Position numbers and translations under genes: made by a program
Notes under the pieces: model-generated
Databases searched by the model: none
Seen by the model: the letters and a program-made list of their open reading frames with translations, nothing else
What the model was told of the DNA's origin: nothing
Part shown: positions 8,411 to 16,712 of the stretch, piece after piece
How positions within the stretch are numbered: the first letter of the stretch is position 1
Layout of the letters: the number at the start of each line of letters is the position of its first letter
Assembly: GCA_021776245.1 (NCBI GenBank)
Contig: JAJFGF010000073.1
Location: 1-44,118, forward strand
Direction: 5' to 3'
From: Hyphococcus sp.
GTDB lineage: Bacteria; Pseudomonadota; Alphaproteobacteria; Caulobacterales; Parvularculaceae
DNA: 44,118 nt

Positions 8411-9148
8411 ATGTTTGATTTATCCGAAAAGAGAGCGCTGGTGACCGGCGCCACCGGCGGCATTGGCGGCGCCGTTGCCAGAGCACTGCACGCGCAGGGC
8501 GCAAGCGTCACGATTTCAGGCACGCGCCGCGAAAAACTCGAGGCCCTGGCGGAGGAATTGAAGACCCGCGTTCACATCACGCCATGTAATCTGTCGGATC
8601 TCGATGCTGTTGATGCTTTGCCAAAACAAGCATCCGAAGCCATGGGCGGTCTCGACATCCTCGTATCCAACGCGGGCGTCACCCGCGACACACTGCTGAT
8701 GATGATGAAGCCGGACATGTGGGATGAAGTGATCAAGGTTAATCTCACCGCCTATTTCCGGCTCGCTAAAGCCTCCTTGCGCGGCATGACCAAACAGCGC
8801 TTTGGCCGGATTATCGGCGTCACCTCTGTCGTAGGCGTCATGGGCAATGCCGGCCAGGCAAATTACGCCGCCTCCAAAGCCGGGATGATCGCCATGTCGA
8901 AATCTCTCGCCCAGGAAATCGCCAGCCGCAATGTCACAGTAAATTGCATCGCGCCGGGCTTTATTGAGACGTCGATGACAGACGCGCTCAATGACCAGCA
9001 GCGCGCGGCAATTCTGGGGAAAATCCCTGCCGGCGCCATGGGTACGGCCGATGATATTGCCGCCTCAGCGGTGTTTTTGGCCTCGGACGGGGCGAAATAC
9101 ATCACTGGCCAGACAATTCACGTTAATGGCGGTATGGTCATGATCTAG
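8411..9148 (+). CDS. fabG: 3-oxoacyl-ACP reductase FabG
   Basis: NADPH-dependent reductase of the fatty-acid elongation cycle; a short-chain dehydrogenase. The 245-residue product has the cofactor motif TGATGGIG (12-19), SNAGVTRD, and the catalytic set Ser139, Tyr152 and Lys156 (SVVGVMGNAGQANYAASK). The C-terminus GQTIHVNGGMVMI is typical of FabG tetramers. The gene follows fabD by 36 bases with AAGGA ahead of the ATG, so both are read together. Context removes the usual doubt between FabG and other SDR enzymes. Confidence 0.96.
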   Translation: MFDLSEKRALVTGATGGIGGAVARALHAQGASVTISGTRREKLEALAEELKTRVHITPCNLSDLDAVDALPKQASEAMGGLDILVSNAGVTRDTLLMMMKPDMWDEVIKVNLTAYFRLAKASLRGMTKQRFGRIIGVTSVVGVMGNAGQANYAASKAGMIAMSKSLAQEIASRNVTVNCIAPGFIETSMTDALNDQQRAAILGKIPAGAMGTADDIAASAVFLASDGAKYITGQTIHVNGGMVMI

Positions 9149-9302
9149 GGAAGGACTTATAGGACGCGTGCCTGTTTGGCGTTGCAACATTTAGCAATAT
9201 GCCGTAATCCGCAAAAAAAACGCCTGTTTCGGCCATGCCGGTCGTCGTCGCGATATCCGCGAGCTGAGATATCCGAATAAAGAATGTAATAAGGAGCCTT
9301 GA

Positions 9303-9539
9303 ATGTCTGATCTTGCAGAACGCGTCAAAAAAATCGTCGTCGAACATCTTGACGTCGATCCCGGGAAGGTTGAGCCGAAAGCGAGCTTCATCGACGACCT
9401 TGGCGCCGACAGTCTTGATATTGTTGAACTGGTCATGGCGTTTGAAGAGGATTTCGATGTTGAGATTCCCGACGACGCTGCTGAGACCATTCAGACCGTT
9501 GGCGACGCGATCAAATTCATCGAAGAACAAAAGAAATAA
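9303..9539 (+). CDS. acpP: acyl carrier protein
   Basis: Small acidic carrier (78 residues) that holds growing acyl chains on a 4'-phosphopantetheine arm. The attachment site is Ser37 in [21 protein letters not shown], an exact match to the family. It lies between fabG and fabF, 154 bases after fabG, a gap long enough for its own promoter, which fits the much higher amount of ACP that cells need. The ribosome-binding stretch at 9287-9300 repeats that of fabD exactly. Confidence 0.98.
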   Translation: MSDLAERVKKIVVEHLDVDPGKVEPKASFIDDLGADSLDIVELVMAFEEDFDVEIPDDAAETIQTVGDAIKFIEEQKK

Positions 9540-9673
9540 TAAGTTCATTGATGTGACGAGCCGCCTGACCATCAAGCGCTGGCGGCGCCGTTGGCTATTC
9601 AAAGACACTTTTACACCGGCGCCTTCACTAGCGCGTATCGCTGACGCTCGATCCGTATACGGAGGCGCCTGAC

Positions 9674-10960
9674 ATGCGACGTGTTGTAGTCACCGGAATG
9701 GGACTCGTTACGCCCTTAGGGGCGGGCATTGAGCCCGTGTGGAATCGGTTGGTTAGCGGCGAATCCGGCGCAGGCCGTATCGAGAAATTCGATACTTCTG
9801 CGATCGCCTGCCACATTGCAGCCGAGGTGCCGCGCATCGACGGGTATGGCGGCGGCGCAGCCGCAGGCGATGCGGCATTCAATGCGGATGAATGGGTTGC
9901 GCCGCGCGAGCAGCGCCGCATGGACGATTTTATCGTTTACGGCATTGCCGCTGCGCAAATGGCCTATGATGATTCCGGCATCGACATTAAAACCGATAAC
10001 GAGCGTGAACGCGCCGGCGTCATGACAGGTTCCGGCATCGGCGGACTGGCGGGCATTGAACGTGAGGTCTTGATCCTTCGTGATAAAGGCCCGCGCCGCG
10101 TTTCGCCCTTCTTCATCACCGGCTCCCTCATCAATCTTGTATCCGGACAGGTGTCGATCCGTCTTGGATTTAAAGGACCAAACCATGCGGTGGTGACGGC
10201 GTGCTCATCGGGCGCCCACGCCATCGGCGATGCAGCGCGGTTAATTGCATTCGATGATGCGGATGTGATGCTCGCCGGCGGCGCTGAATCGTCAGTGTGC
10301 GAGATCGGCATGGCGGGCTTCGCCGCTTGCAAGGCGCTCACGACCCATTTCAACGACCAACCTGAAAAAGCCTCGCGCCCCTATGACAAGGATCGCGATG
10401 GGTTTTTGATGGGCGAAGGGTCGGGCTTTGTGATGCTGGAAGAATATGAACGCGCCAGGGCGCGCGGCGCAAAGATTTATGGCGAAATCGTCGGCTACGG
10501 TCTTTCGGGCGATGCGTATCATATCACGGCGCCCGCCGAAGACGGCGACGGCGCCTTTCGCTCTATGCGCATGGCCCTGAAGCGCGCAGGCGTGACGCCG
10601 GCCGATATTGATTATGTCAATGCCCATGGGACATCGACGCCGCGCGGCGACGAGATAGAATTGCGTGCTGTTGAACGGCTTTTTGGCGAGGCGGCGGGCG
10701 GTCTCGTGATGTCCTCGACAAAATCGTCCATCGGCCATCTCCTTGGCGCTGCGGGCGCTGTCGAGGCGATTTTCTGCCTTCTTGCCATGCGCGACGGCAT
10801 CGCTCCGCCCACGCTTAATCTGGACGCGCCGTCGGTGGATACGCCGATTAATCTGGCGCCGAAAACCGCGGTGAAGAAGCCGATCGACATAGTCCTTTCA
10901 AATTCCTTTGGTTTTGGCGGCACCAACGCCTCACTGGTGATGCGCCGCGTTGACGGTTAA
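9674..10960 (+). CDS. fabF: 3-oxoacyl-ACP synthase II FabF
   Basis: Elongating condensing enzyme (KAS II) of fatty-acid synthesis. The 428-residue protein starts RRVVVTGMGLVTPLG and has the Cys-His-His triad: Cys177 in TACSSGAH, His in VNAHGTSTPRGD, and His in KSSIGHLLGAAGAVEA, with the closing GFGGTNASLVMRR. A short insertion around residues 57-75 (YGGGAAAGDAAFNADEW) is somewhat longer than in E. coli. GGAGG sits 9 bases before the ATG. It follows acpP after 134 bases and precedes mltG by 39 bases. Confidence 0.97.
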   Translation: MRRVVVTGMGLVTPLGAGIEPVWNRLVSGESGAGRIEKFDTSAIACHIAAEVPRIDGYGGGAAAGDAAFNADEWVAPREQRRMDDFIVYGIAAAQMAYDDSGIDIKTDNERERAGVMTGSGIGGLAGIEREVLILRDKGPRRVSPFFITGSLINLVSGQVSIRLGFKGPNHAVVTACSSGAHAIGDAARLIAFDDADVMLAGGAESSVCEIGMAGFAACKALTTHFNDQPEKASRPYDKDRDGFLMGEGSGFVMLEEYERARARGAKIYGEIVGYGLSGDAYHITAPAEDGDGAFRSMRMALKRAGVTPADIDYVNAHGTSTPRGDEIELRAVERLFGEAAGGLVMSSTKSSIGHLLGAAGAVEAIFCLLAMRDGIAPPTLNLDAPSVDTPINLAPKTAVKKPIDIVLSNSFGFGGTNASLVMRRVDG

Positions 10961-10999
10961 AGTTTCGGGATATTCAATAGGGGTCGCGGCGGAGGCGGT

Positions 11000-12040
11000 A
11001 TGCGGGCGAGATATAGTAACAATTTGGCGGCTGCAGGTCAGCATGGAGGTGCGGTCAAATCCGCGCTACTTTTTGTTGGCGGCCTTGCCTTGCTTGTCGT
11101 TGCGGCGCTCGGCGTCGGCGGCTATTTGGCATGGCGCGAAGCGTCGAGCCCTGGACCTTCGCGGCAAGCGACAACGATCCTGTTAGAACCGGGCAGCTCG
11201 GTTTCGAAAATTGCAGGCCAGCTTCAGGATGCGGAAATTATTCGCTATGCGGAGCTTTTTACCGTCATCGTCAGGCTGCGGCGTGCGGAAAACGACCTGA
11301 AGGCGGGGGAATATTCTATCCCCGCTCATGCCAGCATCATGAATGTCATCGAGATACTCATCGACGGCAAAAGCATATTACATTATTTCACGGCCCCGGA
11401 AGGCCTGACGGCTGCACAAATTCTCCGCTTGATTGACGCTGATGAAGTTCTAACCGGAGACACGACGCTGGAGCCGCCGGAAGGCGAATTACTGCCTGAA
11501 ACCTACGCATTCACGCGCGGCGAATCCCGTGACGATATGATCCGTCGCATGATGAAAGCGCAGGATGCGGCGATAGACGAATTGTGGCCGGCGCGGGCTA
11601 CCGAACTGCCATTTTCAACGGCGGATGAAGCGATTATTCTGGCTTCCATCGTTGAAAAAGAAACAGCGCTTGCCGAAGAACGCCGGCAGGTCGCCGCAGT
11701 TTTTGTCAATCGGCTAAAACGCAGAATGCGCCTTGAGAGCGACCCGACTATAATTTACGGCCTGACCCAGGGCGAACCGCTGGGACGCGGACTTCGCCAG
11801 AGCGAGCTGCGCGCCGAGACACCGTACAATACCTATGTGATTTCAGGGTTGCCGCCGACGCCGATCGCCAATCCCGGCCGCGCCTCAATTGAGGCGGTTC
11901 TAAATCCCGCTGATACCGATGATATCTTTTTCGTCGCGGATGGCACCGGCGGCCACGTTTTTGCTTCGAATCTGCGTGATCATCTGGCCAATGTCGCCAA
12001 ATGGCGCCGCATTGAGCGTGAACGCGGGCAGGGCGGTTAG
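11000..12040 (+). CDS. mltG: endolytic murein transglycosylase MltG
   Basis: Inner-membrane lytic transglycosylase that cuts nascent glycan strands and is thought to set their length. The 346-residue protein has a short cytoplasmic tail, one membrane segment (about 20-45, SALLFVGGLALLVVAALGVGGYLAW), a LysM-like region (TTILLEPGSSVSKIAGQLQDAEII) and the YceG catalytic domain, with the catalytic Glu in ILASIVEKETALAEERRQVAAVFVNRL and the conserved LESDPTIIYGL and SPYNTY-like AETPYNTYVISGLPPTPIANPG. Its place after fabF and before yicC-gmk is conserved in Alphaproteobacteria. Confidence 0.95.
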   Translation: MRARYSNNLAAAGQHGGAVKSALLFVGGLALLVVAALGVGGYLAWREASSPGPSRQATTILLEPGSSVSKIAGQLQDAEIIRYAELFTVIVRLRRAENDLKAGEYSIPAHASIMNVIEILIDGKSILHYFTAPEGLTAAQILRLIDADEVLTGDTTLEPPEGELLPETYAFTRGESRDDMIRRMMKAQDAAIDELWPARATELPFSTADEAIILASIVEKETALAEERRQVAAVFVNRLKRRMRLESDPTIIYGLTQGEPLGRGLRQSELRAETPYNTYVISGLPPTPIANPGRASIEAVLNPADTDDIFFVADGTGGHVFASNLRDHLANVAKWRRIERERGQGG

Positions 12041-12041
12041 A

Positions 12042-12139
12042 GCATGATGCGAAAAAGTGGTCCCCGGTTTTTCGCGGAATCATGCGACAAAACAAAAACA
12101 AGGAGCAAAATGCTAATTCTAGTTTTTTGCATTTTGCTC
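12042..12139. repeat. double palindromic intergenic element between mltG and yicC
   Basis: Two hairpins fill the gap. The first pairs GCATGAT (12042-12048) with ATCATGC (12079-12085) and CGAAAAA (12050-12056) with TTTTTCG (12068-12074). The second is a perfect 11-bp stem GAGCAAAATGC (12103-12113) / GCATTTTGCTC (12129-12139). The first hairpin strongly resembles the dispersed intergenic palindromes of Rhizobiales and relatives that begin GAGCATGATG and contain CCGGTTTT. The pair may also end or stabilise the mltG transcript. Confidence 0.7.
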
Positions 12140-12142
12140 TAA

Positions 12143-13033
12143 GTGGGCGCATCGCTTTCTTCAATGACGGGATTTGCGCGCCTCGACGGCGCCCATGAAG
12201 GCTGGCGCTGGACCTGGGAGCTGAAAAGCGTCAATGGCCGCGGATTGGAGTTGCGCTGTCGCTTGCCGCAAGGGTTCGACAATCTTGAGCAGGAATTGCG
12301 CAAAGCTGCAAAAGAAAAGCTCAATCGCGGTTCGGTCAACGCCTCTCTCACCATGCATTCCGATACTGGCGAGGCGCGCTATCGCATCAATGAGGCGGCG
12401 CTCGGCGACGCGATCTCCATGGTTGAGAAAGTGAACGCCAAACTTGACTGCGCGCCGCCGCGCGCAGAAGGAATACTGTCTCTGCGCGGCGTTATTGAGC
12501 CAGCCGATGATGTGCAGGATGAGGATGTGCGCAAAGCGCTGAACATTGCTGTATTAAAAAGTTTTGCAGCCTCCATTGATGTGCTGGCGGACGGGCGCAA
12601 GTCTGAAGGCGCTGCAATGTCCGTTGTGTTGTCGGGGCAACTTGACGACATTGAACAGTTAACCGCCGACGCATCCAAGCTCGCCGCTGTTGCGCCGCAA
12701 GAGATCAAAAAGAGAATTGAAACGCAGCTCGACGAGCTGCTGACGAATGGCAATTTTCCCGAAGAACGCCTGGCGCAGGAAGCCGCCTTATTGGCGGTGA
12801 AGGCGGATATTCGCGAAGAGCTCGACCGCCTGAAATCCCATGTCGCGGCGGGCCGGGCATTGCTGGGTGAGAACGGCCCGGCGGGCCGGCAGCTTGATTT
12901 TCTGACCCAGGAATTTAACCGTGAAGCGAATACCCTGTGCTCAAAAGTTCCGGACATGGAACTCAAGCGAATCGGTCTCCAATTGAAAAAAGTGATCGAT
13001 CAAATGCGCGAACAAGTGCAAAATATTGAGTAA
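12143..13033 (+). CDS. yicC: YicC family endoribonuclease
   Basis: YicC proteins are conserved in bacteria and have been described as endoribonucleases acting on mRNA or small RNA. The product has the N-terminal signature SSMTGFAR, the YicC_N domain, and a C-terminal DUF1732 domain with LDFLTQEFNREANTLCSK and the closing LKKVIDQMREQVQNIE. The GTG at 12143 gives 296 residues; the ATG at 12164 would remove seven residues and cut into the SSMTGFAR signature. Neither has a good ribosome-binding site, because the palindromic element ends only three bases before the GTG. It is followed by gmk after 9 bases; the yicC-gmk pair is widespread. Confidence 0.93.
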   Translation: MGASLSSMTGFARLDGAHEGWRWTWELKSVNGRGLELRCRLPQGFDNLEQELRKAAKEKLNRGSVNASLTMHSDTGEARYRINEAALGDAISMVEKVNAKLDCAPPRAEGILSLRGVIEPADDVQDEDVRKALNIAVLKSFAASIDVLADGRKSEGAAMSVVLSGQLDDIEQLTADASKLAAVAPQEIKKRIETQLDELLTNGNFPEERLAQEAALLAVKADIREELDRLKSHVAAGRALLGENGPAGRQLDFLTQEFNREANTLCSKVPDMELKRIGLQLKKVIDQMREQVQNIE

Positions 13034-13042
13034 GGACAGAGG

Positions 13043-13687
13043 ATGATCGGCGGTGATCTGAAAGTCGCCCGCAGGGGCCTGATGTTCATTCTCTCCAGCC
13101 CCTCCGGCGCCGGAAAAACAACGCTTGCGGAGCGGCTGCTCACCAAGGACGGTGAGATGGTTCTGTCCATATCAGCGACAACGCGCGAGCGCCGGCCAGG
13201 CGAAGCGCACGGGCAGGATTATTATTTTGTCGCCGAAGAAGAATTTTTTCGTATGCGCGACAACAATGAGTTCCTGGAATGGGCGAATGTCTTTGGACAC
13301 TATTATGGAACGCCCCGCGCCCTGGTCGAAGAGACACTGCGTCTGGGGAAAGACGTTCTGTTTGACATTGACTGGCAGGGCGCACAGCAACTCGACGAGG
13401 CCGCCGGCGAAGATGTGGTCAAAGTCTTTATTCTGCCGCCATCGCGCAGTGAGCTTGAGCGGCGACTGCGCAAACGCGCGCAAGACCCTGAAGAGATCGT
13501 GCAAAAGCGCATGGCCAAGGCCGATGCGGAAATATCCCATTGGGCGGAATATGACTATGTCATCGTCAACTATCATCTCGATGAGTCAGAAGAATTATTG
13601 CGATCGATCCTGTTTGCGGAACGTTTAAAACGCCGCCGGCAAATTGGCCTTGCCAAGATCGTCAAGGAAATGATGGGCGAGGGCTGA
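13043..13687 (+). CDS. gmk: guanylate kinase
   Basis: Phosphorylates GMP to GDP with ATP. The 214-residue product has the P-loop SSPSGAGKTTL (18-28), then SISATTRERRPGEAHGQDYYFV, which binds GMP, and the family blocks FLEWANVFGHYYGTP and DVLFDIDWQGAQQL. AGAGG lies directly before the ATG at 13043; a start at the later ATG (MFILSSPSG) would also leave the whole domain. It is the last gene of the fatty-acid/envelope transcript and converges with greA. Confidence 0.96.
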   Translation: MIGGDLKVARRGLMFILSSPSGAGKTTLAERLLTKDGEMVLSISATTRERRPGEAHGQDYYFVAEEEFFRMRDNNEFLEWANVFGHYYGTPRALVEETLRLGKDVLFDIDWQGAQQLDEAAGEDVVKVFILPPSRSELERRLRKRAQDPEEIVQKRMAKADAEISHWAEYDYVIVNYHLDESEELLRSILFAERLKRRRQIGLAKIVKEMMGEG

Positions 13688-13764
13688 CGCGTTTTCAGCG
13701 AAAGCGTTTTCGGTTTCGCGGTTCGAGTGAAGCGAGTACGCGCCCGCCGAACGCGGCCGAACAA

Positions 13765-13818
13765 AACAAAAGAGTGGTTCTGCCGATTCAAAGATCGGTT
13801 AAACCACTCTTTCTTGGT
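13765..13818. terminator. bidirectional terminator between gmk and greA
   Basis: A long hairpin pairs AAAGAGTGGTT (13769-13779) with AACCACTCTTT (13802-13812) and, further in, CCGAT (13783-13787) with ATCGG (13794-13798). A-rich sequence precedes it and TTTCTT follows, giving U-tracts on both strands. It lies between convergent gmk and greA and can stop both transcripts. Confidence 0.85.
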
Positions 13819-13847
13819 CCATTGTTCATCCAGCTTTGTGAGATGAA

Positions 13848-14321
13848 TTATTTATAAGTGACTTTCGCGATCTCAAAGGAATGCGCGCCGCCCGGAGCGG
13901 AAACTTCAATAACATCGCCTTTTGATTTGCCGATCATGGCGCGTGCGATTGGCGACGAGACGGAAATTCTGCGTTCCTTCACATCCGCCTCGAGATCGCC
14001 GACGATCTGCCAGATCTTCTTTTCCTCGGTTTCTTCGTCAATCAGGGTGACCGTTGCGCCGAATTTCACTGAATTGCCGTTAAGGGATTTTGGGTCAATA
14101 ACCTGGGCGCGGGTGAACTTGTCCTCAAGCTCAAGGATTTGTCCCTCGATCCAGCCCTGACGTTCCTTGGCCGCATGATACTCGGCATTTTCCGACAAAT
14201 CCCCATGGGCGCGCGCCTCGGCGATCGCCTGAATGACGGCCGGACGCTCATCATTTTTGAGACGCCGGAGGTCCTCCTCCAGCTTTTGATAACCTTCGGT
14301 GGTCATCGGGAACTTTTCCAT
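13848..14321 (-). CDS. greA: transcription elongation factor GreA
   Basis: Binds in the secondary channel of RNA polymerase and stimulates cleavage of backtracked RNA. The 157-residue protein has the coiled-coil N-domain [55 protein letters not shown] with the acidic DLSENAEY tip, and the C-terminal FKBP-like domain ending [30 protein letters not shown]. Length is standard. GGAAAGGG lies shortly before the ATG. Its proximity to carB on the same strand is common in Alphaproteobacteria, although here an M13 peptidase gene lies between them. Confidence 0.97.
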   Translation of the reverse strand: MEKFPMTTEGYQKLEEDLRRLKNDERPAVIQAIAEARAHGDLSENAEYHAAKERQGWIEGQILELEDKFTRAQVIDPKSLNGNSVKFGATVTLIDEETEEKKIWQIVGDLEADVKERRISVSSPIARAMIGKSKGDVIEVSAPGGAHSFEIAKVTYK

Positions 14322-14484
14322 CTCTCGGCCCTTTCCTTAACTAACGAGCTCAACGCCTTGAATTTGAGCGTAAAAAATAGCGCGGCCGGGCGGGCTCGCC
14401 ACGGCCGTCGCTGATAGCTCGGCGGGCTATGTAGTCCCAAGCCGGTGAAATTTCAAGGCGTTTCAGGCCTTTGAGGGACCACAA

Positions 14485-14519
14485 ACGGGCCGCTGCCGAT
14501 TCGTGAACAGCGGGCCCGT
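14485..14519 (-). terminator. probable terminator after the M13 peptidase gene
   Basis: An imperfect GC-rich stem ACGGGCCGCTG (14485-14495) / CAGCGGGCCCGT (14508-14519), with one bulged base, lies just after the stop codon of the minus-strand peptidase gene. Only a short TTT follows on the minus strand, so it is a weaker intrinsic terminator. Confidence 0.4.
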
Positions 14520-14536
14520 CTACGGCATTCCTCAGT

Positions 14537-16612
14537 CTACCAGATTCGCACGCGATCTTCAGGCGAGAGATAAAGTGCGTTTTCTTCAGTTACGCCAAAC
14601 GCGTCGTACCAGGCGTCGAGATTGCGTACGATTCCGTTGACGCGATATTCCGGCGGGCTGTGCGGATCGGTGACGAGCCGGCGGCGAATTTCATCCTCGC
14701 GCGCCTTTGCGCGCCAGACCTGCGCCCAGCCCAGAAAGAAACGCTGGTCGCCGGTAAAGCCGTCAATTACCGGCGCCTCGCCGCCACAACAATCATTGAG
14801 ATAACGGTGATAAGCAGCGTAGCCCATCTGCAGGCCGCCGAGATCGCCGATATTTTCACCCATGGTGAGCTGACCGTTGATGTTCAGCCCTTCGACCGGC
14901 TCATAGCTGTCATATTGGGCGCCAAGGACGTCGGTCTTTTCCTTGAAGCGCTCGTCGGCAGTTGGCGTCCACCAGTCGCGGATGCGGCCGGCTTCGTCAA
15001 AGCGCCGGCCCTGATCGTCAAAGCCGTGTCCGATTTCGTGCCCGATCACGGCGCCGATCGCACCGTAATTGACGGCCGGATCAGCGTATGGGTCAAAGAA
15101 CGGCGCCTGGAGGATGCCGGCCGGAAAGGTGATCTGGTTCAACAGTGGATTGTATGACGCGTTGACGGTTTGCGGCGGGTAGGGCCAGATCACCCGGTCA
15201 ACCGGTCCGTCAAGGCGATCAATCTGCTCCTGCCATTGAAACTCGGTAATCGCCATGGCGTTTTCAAGCAACGCGCCGGCTTTGATATCAAGCGGTCCGT
15301 AGTCGGTCCATTTTTCCGTATAGCCAATTTTGGATTCGAATGTTGACAATTTCAAAAGCGCCTGTTCGCGCGTTTCATCGTCCATCCACTCATTAAGTTG
15401 CAGGCGCTCTTCCAAAGCGGCAGTGAGATTGCCAACCAGCGTATCCATTTCGGCCTTGTAGGAAGGTGGAAAATGGCGATCCACATAGATCTGGCCGACG
15501 GCTTCGCCCAAACCGCCATTCACCAGCTGTGTGCCGCGCTTCCAGCGTTCGCGTTTTTCTTCGGTGCCTTGAAGGGTGCGCCCGAAAAACTCAAATTGCG
15601 CATCGTCGAATGCCGACGAAAGATTGGTCGCCTGAGCGTTGATTAAATGAAACGCCAGATAATCTTTCAGGACATCTATTGGCGTTGCGGCGAACAGCTT
15701 GGCGGCGGCGGCAATTGCAGAGGGTTGCGCAACGACAAATGTTTCGACGTCGCCAAGTCCGGTTTCCGCAAACATCAGCGACCAGTAAAATTCCGGCGCC
15801 AAATCAGCGAGCGCTTCCGGAGACATCGGATTATAAATCTTTTGGATGTCGCGGGAATCCTGTTGCGACCAGTGAACTTCTGCCAGCGCCGCTTCGAGTG
15901 CGATGACCGCATTAGCCCGCGTTGCAGCGTCTTCAAGGCCTGCAAGCGCCATCACGGTCGCGACATAGGTTTTATATGCGGCGCGATAGCCGGCGAAGCG
16001 TTCGTCTTCTTTCAAATAATAATCGCGGTCCGGCATGCCGAGGCCAGACTGGCCGACAAAGGCGATATAGCGCGTGGTGTCGGCCGGGTCGGGAATGATG
16101 CCAACGCCAAAGGGGGCGTCACCATGAAGGTTCGCATAACCCCGCATCACGCCGTCCTGACTGTCAATTGCGTAGATCGCATCGAGATGCGGCTGCAGTG
16201 GCGCGGCGCCCGACGTATCGAGTGCTGCAACATCCATCCATGACGCGTAGTAATCGCCGACTTTCTGTTCCAATGATCCGGCCTGGGCGTTACCCGCCGC
16301 CAGTTCCTCGACGATTGCGCGAATGTCGCCCTCGGCGTCGAGACGCAACTGATCGAACATGCCGTATCGGGAGAGATCAGCGGGAATTTCTGTGGTCTTG
16401 AGCCATTCGCCATTCACATAGGCGTTGAAATCATCACCTGGGTTTACCGCCAGATCGCGCTGGTCGAGATCGATGCCCCATGCGCCGATTTGCGCTGATT
16501 TGGCGTCCACGACCTCGGTGGTCCTTTCCTGCCCGATATTGTCACAGGCGGTGAGCGCCCCCGCGACCGCCAGAGCGATGGCTGCCGCGCCAATTTTTAG
16601 ATGTGATTTCAT
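14537..16612 (-). CDS. M13 family zinc metallopeptidase, lipoprotein
   Basis: Neprilysin/PepO-type peptidase that cuts short peptides, predicted to be anchored in the envelope. The 691-residue protein starts with a lipoprotein signal (KSHLKIGAAAIALAVAGALTAC, lipobox LTAC). The N-terminal peptidase M13 domain begins QRDLAVNPGDDFNAYVNGEWL. The catalytic domain has the substrate-binding VNASYNPLLNQITFPAGIL, the zinc motif HEIGH at 525-529 followed by GFDDQG, and the third ligand Glu586 in ENIGD (586-590). It ends DRVRIW, where most family members end in CRVW. Length is normal and the active site is complete. It lies alone between greA and carB with its own hairpin at the end. The natural peptide substrate is unknown. 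Confidence 0.93.
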   Translation of the reverse strand: MKSHLKIGAAAIALAVAGALTACDNIGQERTTEVVDAKSAQIGAWGIDLDQRDLAVNPGDDFNAYVNGEWLKTTEIPADLSRYGMFDQLRLDAEGDIRAIVEELAAGNAQAGSLEQKVGDYYASWMDVAALDTSGAAPLQPHLDAIYAIDSQDGVMRGYANLHGDAPFGVGIIPDPADTTRYIAFVGQSGLGMPDRDYYLKEDERFAGYRAAYKTYVATVMALAGLEDAATRANAVIALEAALAEVHWSQQDSRDIQKIYNPMSPEALADLAPEFYWSLMFAETGLGDVETFVVAQPSAIAAAAKLFAATPIDVLKDYLAFHLINAQATNLSSAFDDAQFEFFGRTLQGTEEKRERWKRGTQLVNGGLGEAVGQIYVDRHFPPSYKAEMDTLVGNLTAALEERLQLNEWMDDETREQALLKLSTFESKIGYTEKWTDYGPLDIKAGALLENAMAITEFQWQEQIDRLDGPVDRVIWPYPPQTVNASYNPLLNQITFPAGILQAPFFDPYADPAVNYGAIGAVIGHEIGHGFDDQGRRFDEAGRIRDWWTPTADERFKEKTDVLGAQYDSYEPVEGLNINGQLTMGENIGDLGGLQMGYAAYHRYLNDCCGGEAPVIDGFTGDQRFFLGWAQVWRAKAREDEIRRRLVTDPHSPPEYRVNGIVRNLDAWYDAFGVTEENALYLSPEDRVRIW

Positions 16613-16712
16613 GAAAGCGTCCCCTCGTGATGAACAATGAGTGTAATTCTCTGAATTCGGTGATGCGCCAAACTAGTCCAGTGAAGCGGTAAGTTGAAGG
16701 CGGTTGGCCGCA

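Noticed and set aside
13688-13764. GC-rich stretch after gmk with CGTTTTC/GAAAGCG motifs as a second intergenic palindrome family
   Set aside because: The pairing arms are short and irregular; apart from the clear terminator that follows, I could not define a unit.
15647-16243. A 198-codon plus-strand reading frame inside the M13 peptidase gene
   Set aside because: Antisense shadow of a complete and recognisable metallopeptidase.
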